Source: Baylisascaris procyonis
Lineage: Eukaryota > Nematoda > Chromadorea > Rhabditida > Ascarididae
NCBI GenBank assembly: GCA_037389465.1
Contig: JAZARR010000250.1
Coordinates: 2,775,001-2,839,000 of the forward strand
Direction: 5' to 3'
Length of the DNA: 64,000 nt
The notes beneath the pieces were generated by a model that was not told the origin of the DNA, ran no database searches, and saw nothing but the letters and a program-made list of their open reading frames with translations. Of the stretch, positions 1 through 12,200 are shown one piece after another; the stretch's first letter is position 1, and every line of letters starts with the position of its first letter. A program made the position numbers and the translations under genes.

Positions 1-1133
1 TCGAGCTTTCCACAACACTTCCTTTATTTTGTTATATATGCACTTCGCTTTTTTCTCTCTCATATGCCCGCTGGCAATTCTTTCCCATCACAAATGCTTG
101 AGAGGATCTCCTTACCTGAATAAAACTAAATCTGTGTTTATATTACCTCTGGACAATCTGAATTTATAGATAATAAGAGATTAGTAGAAAATGTCACCTA
201 AATTATATCAGTAAATATTAATTACAATGCTTAGATCTTAAAGCTGCACTTGTTAATTACCATTGTTCAAAGCATTTACCTGATGGGTTATTTTGAATCG
301 ACCCAATAAGCATTGTTTCACTATTAGCTATTCTAGTGGTAGTAAGCGGTCGATTTTCTAGTAGTTTGCGTAAATAAAGCGGAAGCTTTCGTGCTTGAAT
401 AGAGTTTAGCAAAGAAATTTTACTTCATTTATTTGCTGTATAATTTTCAAAGATTTAAATTCATTTTCAAATGTTTCTCTCTCTTTTTTTTTTTTTAATT
501 ATTATAGATGTTCATTATGAATAATTGGATTAATTGTTGAGATAATCATACTGTAAGATTAAGGTTGTCTTAGCAACTGTATTCTTAAATATTCGTTAAC
601 TGCTGCACTCTTCGACTAGATGCTTTTTTCTGCTTTTTCTTGTTATATTTTATAGTTTTTTTTTTTGTTATATAATTTAATTAAGTTATAACGATTGTCA
701 TTTATTACTTTCATCGCACATATTTATGAAGCTATATTTATGAAATTTTTCCATTTATAATTCATAACTTAAACAGTCGTCTATTTTGGAATTTATTACC
801 GCATACTATTATAAAAAGGTGCACTATATCCGCTTTTATTATTCAAATGAAATAAGTCGGGCCTCCGTAAAATTTTCTATATGCAGGAAAGATTTGCTGT
901 ATACGGGAGAGGAATGACCGAATATACTCATAATGATACCCGTAAGCATCATGTCTCCGTTAGTATCATGCCCCCGTCTCTCTTAAGTAAAGTGAAATAA
1001 CCCATTCATTGCTGGCAAACGTATGCTAAGCTTTCTTGCAGTTCTAAATTTTTGGCCCTTCCTATGCAACCGTGTCAACAAGAGGTTTATTAAAATGTTT
1101 TTGGTGAAGGGAACCGAATGCAGTTATTTTCAG
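1..1133. other. Upstream non-coding sequence, no gene seen
   Basis: AT-rich sequence with T-runs and no open frame that has splice sites or recognisable protein similarity. It ends at the acceptor-like site before the TMEM33 start codon, so it probably contains that gene's promoter. I could not pick out a convincing TATA box or other element. Confidence 0.5.
1120..1133 (+). promoter_or_regulatory. Splice acceptor just upstream of the TMEM33 start (trans-splice candidate)
   Basis: The sequence GTTATTTTCAG ends at 1133 and is followed by 25 bases and then the ATG at 1159. No partner exon with a donor is visible upstream. In nematodes such a site commonly receives the spliced leader. It could also be an ordinary acceptor joining an unseen non-coding 5' exon. 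Confidence 0.5.
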
Positions 1134-1158
1134 CGTAGAAGTGTTTCTGCCGGAAACG

Positions 1159-4100
1159 ATGGTTGAGATTCGAGAAGAGGCCACAGAACGCAACGATGGA
1201 TCGGGAAGTTCGGGAGGTACGAGTGCAACTGGCGATAATGCAAATACGGCGACCGTCTCAATAATCGTTAGCATTTAAAAAAAAAAAATATTTTTTTCTC
1301 ATCATCTTGCTATCGCACTTCAAATGCTTTAATAAAAATTTTTTTCAATTTTTTCTCGTCATTCCCCTTTTTAAAACGATCGCAAAATTATTTTATAATT
1401 CATATGCGATTAAAACGAACGAATAATTTCTTGCATTTTTGCAATCGGTTGATATCGCTGAATGAATCAAGTTTTAGCTTCTCTCTCACATCGAGAATCT
1501 TACTAGTCGAAATAATATCTTCAATTCGGTGATTGCTATGTATTTATAAAAATACTGTAATTATAGTTTGGAGGAGGGAGAGGGGGAGGGGATTCAAGGC
1601 TTTGCTTTTTCTTTAGTTGATGTTAGTTTATTCCACTTTTATTATCATCCTTTATTGATTGGTCTTTACTATGTGTACTGGAAATATGATCATTCGAATT
1701 TTTGCAAATTTGAAAAAAAAAAGTATTGAGAAAATTTGGCCACTTTCTAATTTAGGACAGTTCTTACCTTCAAAAATTTATCACCTCTTTCGGCTTTCAT
1801 TTCGTAGTTTATTTACATCTTATTACCTTATTTAAATATAGTATTTAGAAGATCAAATAATAAAAGTTGCTTTTTAGTTCTCTTCTTATTCTAGCCATAT
1901 TGAAATAGTTCAATAAGCAAATAACTGAGAAAACAATCGCCATAAGAAATTATTTCTCTTTTTTTATATCGTTTGATTGCAGGATTATCTGAAATTCCGT
2001 TCCACTGATAGCGTTTTATTTGCGGCTCGAGTGGTAACAGTGATCTGTTCTCTGTATTATGTTCTGCCAATTGGGTCGCATAGCGCTCAAAATTCTGCAT
2101 ATTCGAAGGCATTTGCGGCTGGTATGTTTTTAAGTTTTTACAGGGAATGAGCTGATAGACTGACCTCGAAAGTGAAGCAGTTTTACTGAGATGAAAAATG
2201 GAAATATCCAGATTTAACTACACTATGAGTCGCAATTTCTTTATTGTTGAAATGTTTGCTTCTTAGTTAGCAGTTGATTAAAACGTTCTCGGTCTTATTC
2301 ATTGCAAGTTTGCGGGCAATATTACGCTGTTATGGAGAGGTATTCACTGAATGAAGAAATCTAGAATTTTTAAAGTTTAATATTAAAAAATTTGCAAAAA
2401 AAAATTTATGATGCTTTTGAATTCTTCTCTCGTTTATTGAAAGAGAAGAAAGGATACCGATTTCCGACTCCATTCTCGTTTTATTTTGATAATTTTATGA
2501 ATATAAAAATGTTAATTTCTCATAATATATTTGCTTATTATTGATGTTATAGCCAATGAAAGTTTGTTTTAAGCGGCAGCGACGAACGCATTACGTATTC
2601 ATCAACGTGTTGGAGGAATTCGATTCACACGTGAATTCCTCTCTCAAGTTCTCTTAGAGGATTCATGCCACTATCTTATTTATTCGGTCCTTTTCATGAC
2701 TACGGCTCCCGTTACAAGTAGGTCTTGTTGAATTTCCTCGTTTAAATTTTAATGTTAAGCAGGCAGAGAAGGCAGATGTTTATGATTACTAGCCCATTGT
2801 TCTCGCATGATGGGAAACAACTTTTGAAGGCAAATATGGGAGAAATAGATAAAATTTTCGGGTCAAGACCTCGTATATTAAGAACGTATCAGTTCTTATC
2901 AGTCTACAAATGATGAATAAATGTCTCTTCATTTCGCTACCATATCCGCTTAGATGAAGTTGTAAGGTAGCATGAAGGTTAGAGCTCATGCTCGTCTCCA
3001 GCTCATCGGATACTCACGAGTGTTCCACTCAAGAGGAGAGCTCTGACATGTTGCACCACCCTCGTCCCGATGAGGCCCGTCGTTGGAGTGATTCGGTAGG
3101 ACGAGGCCAAAGAATCTGCTGGGAGCTCGCCAAAACCTGCCGCGCAGTAAGCAGTACTGAACGATGAATGAACAAGTGATGATAATGGTGCAAATGTGAG
3201 ATATTTGGTTGTCAGCGTCTCAGGGAGCGCAACTTGATCTCTTGATCTTACAATTCTTTGTGATTGCTTCTGCTTGATATTTCACTATTTTCATAGATCA
3301 AGTAGTAGGATAACTTGTGATGGTTACTGAGAGCTGAGATCATCTTCCTATCTCCTTTCCTCTGCTTCCTCAACACTCTCTGCCGTTCCGATAGGTGGTT
3401 CCTTTTTTGGTTTATTCTGCTCATAACTAAATCATTTAGATCAAGCAAGTTGTCGAACTTAATTCACATCCCTTACCCCCTCCCCTCCCTCCCTCATTGA
3501 ATATCCTTTATGGGTGCGGCAAACAATTTTTGTTCGAATGAGTACAAAGTTATTAAGTTTCAGTGGCGCTTTTGCCAATATTTCTCTACGCACTTCTGCA
3601 TGCGGCAAACTTTTCGGTGCAAGCATGTAATGCGACTGGATATGGTGCAACATTATATGCACATAAGGTGGCCGAATTGACCAATAAACATACACAGAGT
3701 TTGCTTGGTGTGATCGCATGCTCTGAGGTGTTCATCGTACCGATTTTTATTGCTATGATATTCACGTTAGTCTTTTATTATTGCTCAATAAAATCGTTTA
3801 GAACTCTCAATATGGAAGACATTGCTAAACTTTTGATCATTTCAAGGGAAACTTCAAAATTTGCATAATTATATTCATTATATAATTTGCATATCCGTAC
3901 TTCATTGAATATTTCCATAATTCATTTTCTGCAAAAATTTGCATATTTATGATAAGATCATTATCATTTGGTGAGCACAATAGTAGCTTTGGTCATAGTA
4001 AATTATCATGTCCATTTTCTTCCTTACTTTTTACACTTATTTCCTTCTATCCTTAACTTAGTTGAAAACGAGTTTTTTTTTTTAAATGTAAACCCTCATT

Positions 4101-5342
4101 CAATGGGAAGTGCCTTTTTTCTGATATATTTGAACATATCTACCGACTGAGTATGCTCAATTGCTTAAAATTTCGATATGTTTTCGATAAATCACCCTGC
4201 TCTCACCAACAAGCAAAACTTTCCCTTATTTCACCTATTTCGGCTCATTTGATCCCTTCTGCGGCGTTTTGACATAAAAATATTCGATAATAGAACCTAA
4301 CGGTGAAATATTTGATCGTAGAACCAAATGGTCGACTTTATGCTGCGTTTGGTGTTATGCTTTCTCATTGTTACTGATTCAGTAAATTGATAATTTTAGC
4401 ATCCGCTCCTTTATTTTAGCAAATTTGTTAAGAATTTTAGGCAAAGTGGGGGGAGGGAGGACGGGGAGATTATTCAGGGATTTAGTAGGTGGTAAATTTT
4501 CAAATTGTTTTATGAATTTTTATCGTTTATTATCTGATACCTTTTTTTTAGTGGACGAGTATCGATTTTCTTTCCGTTCATCTACTATCGTTTCCTAACT
4601 TTGCGATATATGTCAAGAAGAAATAATTCCACAAGGTAAATAATATCGTTCTTTTTACATTTCTTTTTATTTTATTAGAGATTGAGAGGAAATAGAAGGA
4701 AGTTTTAATCGAACTTGTAAGACGTATTTTTTTTCTTTCTGCATAAATGACCGATTGGTTTGACTGAAATTGAAAGAACAATTCAAATTTATCATTGCAA
4801 CATTCTCGAATACGTTGAGAATTTGAAGGATCGAGCTTTTACCGATGAAATTTTGTGACCATCACTTTCCTGAGTTGTGACCATCGTTTTCCTGAGTTGT
4901 GACCATCGTTTTCCTGAGTTGTGACCATCGCTTTTCTGAGTTATGGCCATCGCTTTCCTGAGTTGTAACCATCGTTTTCCGCTCTACCACTGATCACCTG
5001 TAGTCGTTGCACATTGCTTGAACATCTTCGCAATTTAGACGTTCTATGCACTCAACAATTGCAAACGATTGTATTTTTTCTGTTCGTATGCTGCGTTATT
5101 TCTGTATTTATTGAAATGTTTATTCATTATTTTTATCTATTCTAAATGAAGTTCGTGTCGTATATATTGCGGTCTTTTTTCATTGCAGTGTTTTATTAGC
5201 ATTTTTTTTCAGGATAGTGTTCTATCAGCTTCGTGTATCGTTGGAGCAAGCCGTCTCAGGACCGAATTGCCCTCAGATCTTCAGATCTTCTGCACATGGA
5301 TTGATCAATCTTGTTTGTCGCCTTTGTCCTGCTGGCGCATAG
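1159..5342 (+). CDS. TMEM33: TMEM33/Pom33-family ER membrane protein, six exons
   Basis: Exons 1159-1266, 1983-2121, 2574-2717, 3564-3765, 4552-4635 and 5213-5342 join in consistent phase to give 268 residues; human TMEM33 has 247. Every intron begins GT and ends AG. Family landmarks follow in order: VVTVICSLYYVLP (first membrane segment, about 47-66), LEDSCHYLIYSVLF (about 110-123), LPIFLYALLHAANF (about 134-147), VIACSEVFIVP (about 180-190), then PFIYYRFLTLRYMSRRN, the most diagnostic stretch. The start codon lies 25 bases after a TTTTCAG acceptor. The first exon encodes a Ser/Gly/Thr-rich N-terminus that is not conserved, so its 3' boundary (donor GTTAGC) is the least certain point. TMEM33 proteins sit in the endoplasmic reticulum and nuclear envelope, where they affect ER tubule shape and nuclear-pore distribution. 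The reading frame is intact throughout. Confidence 0.95.
2885..3150 (-). mobile_element. Non-LTR retroelement/SINE-like fragment, copy A, in TMEM33 intron 3
   Basis: A GC-richer island in the intron. Read on the minus strand it matches the element at 13323-13694 over most of its length. Shared blocks include GAGCTCC followed by CAGA-TTCTTGG, a CACTCC block, CATCGGGAC-AGG, the segment around ACCTTCA, and near the 3' end AAGAGACAT-TATTC. The TAAA tail of the other copy is missing or eroded and no target-site duplication is evident, so this is the older or truncated copy. Boundaries are approximate. Confidence 0.65.
3470..3495 (-). other. Strong G-quadruplex motif on the minus strand (C-tracts in TMEM33 RNA)
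   Basis: Five C-runs of at least three separated by TTA, T, T and T on the plus strand, so the minus (template) strand can fold a short-loop G-quadruplex. It lies about 70 bases before the acceptor of TMEM33 exon 4, where it also forms a pyrimidine tract. A role in splicing or transcription is only inference. Confidence 0.5.
4853..4980 (+). repeat. 22-bp minisatellite, about six copies, in the last TMEM33 intron
   Basis: Units start at 4853, 4875, 4897, 4919, 4941 and 4963. The consensus is TTGTGACCATCGTTTTCCTGAG, with 0-4 differences per copy and a partial last copy. It is confined to the intron between exons 5 and 6. Confidence 0.9.
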
Positions 5343-7033
5343 AGGATAAACTAGCTTTTTTCTTGTAAAAATTTAGATTTATCAAGGAAGCATCTGGTTT
5401 CTGGGATAAAGTGGTATCAAAATATTTTAAAGGGGAAAGGGAATGTTCTTTTGATTTGACTGATTTATCGACTTTGAAAGTAATATTGAGAAATGTATGG
5501 GCTAGAGGCTATGTATGCTATCTCAGGATACTGTAAATATTTGATACTTTTCGAGGAAGTGTTTTCGCTTTTCTCCCTCTTCGCTGTCGTCCCACTTGAA
5601 AATTTCAGCTATAATAGTTGTCGGTCACTCCTATATTTCAATTCAAATTATCTTTTTTTCCCGTGTTTCATTTCAACTGGTCATATTTTATATGAGTTTC
5701 CACTTGTTGTTGCGCTTATGTTCCTGCATTTGTTTTCTTTCGTCGATTGTTTTGTTGTTTATATGTTTTTTATTTCAATTTCATTGCTGTTTTATACTTA
5801 CTGTGCACAGATTTTTCTTTCAAATGTTTAAGCGAGCATACAATTATTGCTCGATTCATGCTAATATAAACGCACTTAATGCTTATTTCTCTAAAAAGAA
5901 TGCTTTCAATAGTTATATATGTGTGCATTATTTTCAGTAATGTTATCGATTTCTGTTAATGGTCATTCTTTTTTTTTGCTTCTAGTGGTCATTCGTTTTT
6001 GTGTTTTAGTGGTCACTCGTTTTTGTGATTCGATTGCTTTTTTTCTCGAATGCTTCGTTATGGTCACTTTTCAGTGTGATCAAATGACATGTTTAATATT
6101 ATACAAATGTTGATTTTGAAGTGCTGATGAAATTCAGTCGAAATTATTTGTGTGTTATAATAAGAGGATAATAATATCGTTTTGTGTTACAATTCTTTTT
6201 ATTCGAACAATGAAGATTCTTCAGTTTGTAAAGTAATGCTTGGGTGGTGTCCATATTTAAATAAAGTTATTAATTGAGAAGATGAATACTGAAAATAATA
6301 TTACAATATTAATTAACGTAGACTATTTAATTGTTGATATCTGCTATAGGAGCGATATTTGTGACCAATTGAGTGGATAATTGATGCGATTTATTGGAAG
6401 ATATCATTGTGAGTGTATTTGTTGAAGTTTTCGCATATCACTAGTTTATTGCTGTTATGAAATAGTTTGAAGCATAAACTCTTATCGAAGTGATTGCGTT
6501 GTCATCGATTCGAAGTAATTTAGGTGGGTGTTGCACTTATTTGGAATGGTCGATCACATAGCATCCAGAATGTTATGAAAAAGAAAGCGATCATGCTTGA
6601 GAATTGAAGAGATATGTGTGCAATTGCTTTGCTAAAGGATGGCAGAGAAGTTTTCTTTTGAAAGCATTATAACGTTGATGCTTGAGAGAGATATAAACAT
6701 AGACGAGAATTTTAGGATGTCTACAGTTGTAGAAACGAAGACAGGGGGCTAGAATAGGGAGAAAGGGAATAAGCAGTCTGACTGTAGAGTATAGGCAACG
6801 AGACGTCATGCTTAAACAGCTAAAGTCGGCTGTAAACATCTCAACAAGGTCATATAGTACTGTAAATGGGGAGAGTGAGCATACGGGACAAGAAGCACAA
6901 ATAGCTGCGGAATGGAGCGCAAATGTTGACTGAGTGAATCAGCGGTGCGCTATCGACAGGTATCTGTGTGGCACGTTACGTTGTTCTCCTTAGTGACATA
7001 GGTGAGCGATACGATTGCAACTACGATCAGAAG
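5343..7033. other. Intergenic spacer between TMEM33 and the tetraspan gene
   Basis: AT-rich with T-rich stretches; the open frames here are low-complexity chance ORFs. The only repeat noted is a two-copy 24-bp duplication at about 5984-6031 (AGTGGTCA-TCGTTTTTGTG). A possible acceptor, CGATCAG, ends three bases before the ATG at 7034. An AATAAA lies near 6258, but it is far from the TMEM33 stop. Confidence 0.4.
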
Positions 7034-9180
7034 ATGGCCATACCACATCAACTCATTATCTGCTCGGCGATTAAGGTTCTAATCGTTGTAAGTATTTTTT
7101 TGCATTGAATTGATCCACTTCGCTAATTATTTTTATCTATTAAAATGCGGGCAATTCCGATCGAATTTATTAGCCCTAAAGATGTGATCATGACGGCAAA
7201 GGGAACGATACCTAAGGGAATCGCAATAAATAGGCAGTGTGTTAGGTTGTTGCCTCTTATTTTCTTTTTCAAAACAAAGTCCAATCAAATTGTCGGAACG
7301 GTATTGTTAGCCTTCGTTTTCAAACATTTATGTTTTTAATTTCTTAAGGTTTTTCTGTTGTTGATTGTCTCGAGATGAGTATTCATGGTTTAATTAGTAT
7401 TTTCTCAATTTTATGGCGTATTTGTTGGGAAATTTTGAATGAATATTTGCATAAATTGTATAGATCACTTGATCAAGCATTAGCAAACGAATAAAAAAAT
7501 TGTGCGTCTATGAAAAAGTTTTTCGATGAATTATGAGATTTATGTTTGATATAAGATGGAGTGATATGAGGAACATAAATGAATGACTGCTTTTTTAGTG
7601 AATATGATTAGTGTTTTGCTTTAGTATGTAATAACGATTATAGAAATGAATTCAAAATCATCGGAAATTATTGCATGCAATCATTGTAGTTGTTGATGTT
7701 CGATTTAATAGAAGCGCTTAAATCATATAGCTCAATCTTGCTGGTGCCATCTCCAGAGAGAATAGTAAGATGGTAATATACACTTGAGAGCACTACGTTT
7801 GTTGATAGAAATGAATCAGCGTTATACATCGCAACTTGGCTGTATATCACTGTCGCGTGATGTATAAATCACTTCACTAGTTGGTGAAGATGTACGAGTT
7901 TATCATACTGCAGATATTCTGCTAAAGTGCAACGCATAGAGTACTTGAACCTAGACTCGAGCTTAGACACTACTTGAACTCGAATTCGAACTATCTAAAA
8001 ATCGAAAAATTTTTCCATTTTGCTTATAAAACTTATAGCATTTATTCTCTACTAACTGTTTGTAAATTTAATACAAGGCGGGTGTGATAGCACTGCGAGC
8101 TAAATGAGTATAGATTTCACTTTATAATGCAATCAATTAAACTTGAACTGAGGGGTGTAATGGAAGAAAATACGCTAATCGCCTTTATACTAACATCTTT
8201 AATCGTATTGCAGTCAACCAGCTACATTATTTTCCAAGCCCAACGCAGGTGCAATTCGCTAGGTTGCATTATATTGGAGATTAATATGAAACATGTTGGA
8301 AAGATGGAAATTTTTAAACCATTAAAATCTCTATACTATTGTACATGGTCTTGTCTATAAATTTCATATTCTGTGAAAGGACTGGACAAAATTATTACAT
8401 TCATGAAGAATGTTTTATGATTCATAGCAATCACCGACTAGGATGTGAGGCTTCCTTTTCTGTAGGTTATATTCGTGACCTTTATGCGATAATTGACCCT
8501 GAACATTACTGGTGCTTGCTTTATTCCATCGTTGATAAAATACCATCGAAATTTATAACATGTATTCTCCGCTATCTGCGGCATAGACCTGTTGGATATT
8601 CCTGAAAGTCCTTCATTATCTACCGAGCCGTTTTGGAATATTGTACTCCCGTATGGTATCCTTCTTTTTCTGGTATCATATTGTTAGAGCTGTCCAGAAA
8701 CCTTTCACCCGTATTGTTGTTCGCAAAGCTTACCAATATCTTAAACCAGCCAAATCACACTACCCGGTTAAATATGGATTCGCTGAAAAATCATTGCCTT
8801 AGCTCATTTATTTCTTTATCATAAAACTTTGTGCATTTTTTCCAACATTTCACGCTCAGAAATATTTCATTTTGAACTTACCTGCAATCGACATGGATGC
8901 CATTTCCAGTTAGGCAAAAAATATTGGAGCATAGACAATATTCTGCATTATTTCCAGTTTCATATTATATGAATGTGGAATGTGATTCCTGTCAATACCC
9001 TTAATGCATTCACTCGTTCATCTTTGAAGTGCTGATGAATGCTTTCCCACTTCACATTATCACTGTTTTTTTATGCATTGAATACAGATTCGGTTGTACT
9101 GCTGCTTCGCAGATGTGTTGTCCTTCCTTACCATTTTCCTTCATGTACTTTTTATGCTCTTCTACTTCGTAACGTTGAAA

Positions 9181-9247
<67 letters not shown>

Positions 9248-12200
9248 ATATGCCCATCATTTGTTGCGCTTTCCGTTTGGATATTTTGCAATGAGTTTGT
9301 TTGTCGTTTAAAGTGAATGTGTACATATTTATTCCCCAGTCATCCTCTTATTGTGCCTTGCATAAACAGCAGCATTTATGCAAATATTTGCCTTCAGGCA
9401 ATCTTTCAAGTGCCGACTGTTTCCTCTCTATTCACTTCAATTGAAACACATTTATTAGTAGAGTTCACCTATCATTGTGTCCGATTCATAAATTATTTAT
9501 TTCAAATTTTCACATTTACACTTGTAAAACGCATTATTCTGATGTCGCGTCTATATAGGTCTATACATTTGTATGACGTCATTTTTGTATAGGTCTTCTT
9601 TCCATCTAACACTTTCATATCAGGAGCCATTGAATTTAGTGTTATGAAACTTTCTAATATATAATCCATATTGTAGCGTGTTCCCATTACTTTCACTACT
9701 GTTTATTATCTTTGATGGGAATCATTTTAGCGTAATTTAAATGCACCAAAAATTTGCATTTGTATCAGTTGGCTCACAACATATGTGAAAATAAGCGAAT
9801 TTTTTGTGCAGAATTTGTATGAATAGTAAATGCAACTAAAATAGTACATACCGTTGTGAATGCTTTATTATTTATTCACTAATTACGATACTGAATGGTT
9901 CGACGACAGTGATTACAAAAGCATATAGCCGTATCAATTCTTCACTTGTTGATTCAAATGCAAAGGCTCATTTTTGTTCAAAAAGCTTTCTTATTAAGAT
10001 TGTGCATTCAGTCTTATGACTGCTAAAGAAAAATATTTTTTTAAAAGTGGCACCAGCATCCTTTGCAATATTCTCTAGTGGTTCTAATAAGGATTTTGTG
10101 TCGATCTGCTCTGAATCTATACCTGTCTCTATCTCTACTTATTACATATTGTGCATCCTAATCTTTGAAAAGTGCTGTTTCATTGAAATAATCGTTGAGA
10201 ATTCAATTTGAAAGGGTTTATTCGATCTACTTCTCGTGATGTAAATTTACGAATGTCATAAAGTTTAGTAGTTGTAATTTTCCACGTAATATCATATAGG
10301 ATTGACGTATTCGGTGTGTAAGTTGATTGTTGCGACGCACTTAAGGCTTGCTAACATACTAATCAACTTACGTCTATTTCGCATCCGATCGAAATTTCCA
10401 CCACGAAATGTTCAGATTGTAATCCCCGAGATTGCTCTATTATTCCAAGTTATGTGCCCCTTAATGCTTCAGAAAAATATGGCAATACACCATTGAAATA
10501 ATTTTCAACTCTCAATATACTTTTGTGCTGTAAAAGTTGATATTTCGAGTTATGATAGGTATTTGTGTGGGTGTTTCTTTGTTTCTCCTTAATCTTTCTA
10601 TTGTCTTACAGAGTGCGATAATTTATTGCTTCCTATTCATTAACTAACCTTTGGTTCCTTAATGATCTCTAATGATCTCTCATGTATTTATTTATTTATT
10701 TATTTATTTATCCACTTATTTATTTATTTATTTATTGTTTTTCCTGCTGAACTGAGTAGTAAAATAAGTTTTCAGTTGCTAACGATAGTGGTATTGATAC
10801 TACTCGATCCGAACTATACGACCGCCTATATCTCAGTCAATTATGAGATCGTACTAATCTATATCATATCGGCGTTAACATTACTTTACTGCGTTGTCTC
10901 GATAGTAATGTACGCAATAATGAGTCGTCGAAGCGGAGTGGACGATCGACCGGCATCAATGACCAATTGCGCGCTTTCGGTTTGTTTTCACGTGTCTAGC
11001 GTCATCCCTAATCCTATTAGCAACGCAAATAGATTTGCCCATTATTGAATTGCTTCTTCTTTCAACACAAATATGTCTTCATTATTATTTTACAACACCA
11101 AAACAGCATTGTGCTTCTCGTTTACGAATATTCTTCAATATGACAATCATGTCTATGAGAATTTTCGAATTCTTAGATAAATTCACGGTAAGATTAAACA
11201 TTCAACGCAGTTAGTAAGATGCTCGATAAGTTAAACTCTCATTCTTTAAGAGCAAATTTGCAAAAAATTATGTTGTATTTTTGTTGAATGATTTTGTTGA
11301 TTGAATTTTGCATATATAAAAGAGTACCAAAAATCGTTTCATTTACTGCATAAACGTTGAATAAAACCCCGCGAATAAACCTCTTTTGCATGAGACTATA
11401 TCTCCGCCTAAATTTTTCGAAGAAAAAATAATCGCTCATTCAATAAAATTTTTTCTTCAACAGTTAATTTCTTTCAAAAGAATTTCGAAGGATTTCAAAG
11501 TTTTATTTGAGGGGGGGGGTTCTATTTGACACATATGGTCGATTGTTAAAACTATCGCAAAATTCCTCTATAAGAACATAAAAATAAATGCATTTTTAAA
11601 GAAGGAAGTAAGATTTCCATAAGCACTTTTTTCCTCCTTTCTTATCATACTTTTTCTGCCAATATTTCCTCCAAAATTTCAACTTTCATAGCTATATATT
11701 GATTTAACTTCCACCTTTCCTCTTGAAATATAAAATACGAGTTAAATAAAGCATTAACTACAAGTCTGCTCATCTATGCAATTTTAAAATGAAATTCCCT
11801 AACTTTTATTTTGATGAACGAAGCAAACAAAGAAAAAAAAACGCTTGAAAGATTTGTGTTGCATTAGTTGCGTTAATCTTCGAAACATTAAATATGTTTA
11901 AAAAAATTTGTTCGCTCATCGATGCGTTGTCACAATCAACAATATTAAATCCGATCTAGCGACATTCCCGTGTAAATTGTGTTAATACCCTCATAATAGT
12001 GATTATTAAATCACGAAAAAGTTCTACGTTGATAAGATTTATTCATTACATTTCGCATCGATAAATTTCTATCGTTTTCTAAACAAATTTTTACGTTTGT
12101 TTAAATGAATGGAATTTCTATCTCTCCCGAAAAAAAAAACTACGATCGTATGCAAAAAAAAACTCGTTAAGGATATGCACTTTGCATTTTTTTTCAGCCT

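Noticed and set aside
1570..1591. G-quadruplex motifs at 1570-1591, 4448-4466 and 13854-13871
   Set aside because: Each has only three G-runs of three or more, so they fall short of the usual four-run definition.
9052..9291. 79-codon minus-strand open frame
   Set aside because: It runs through the TAAA tail of the CR1-like relic, and the real coding trace is on the other strand.
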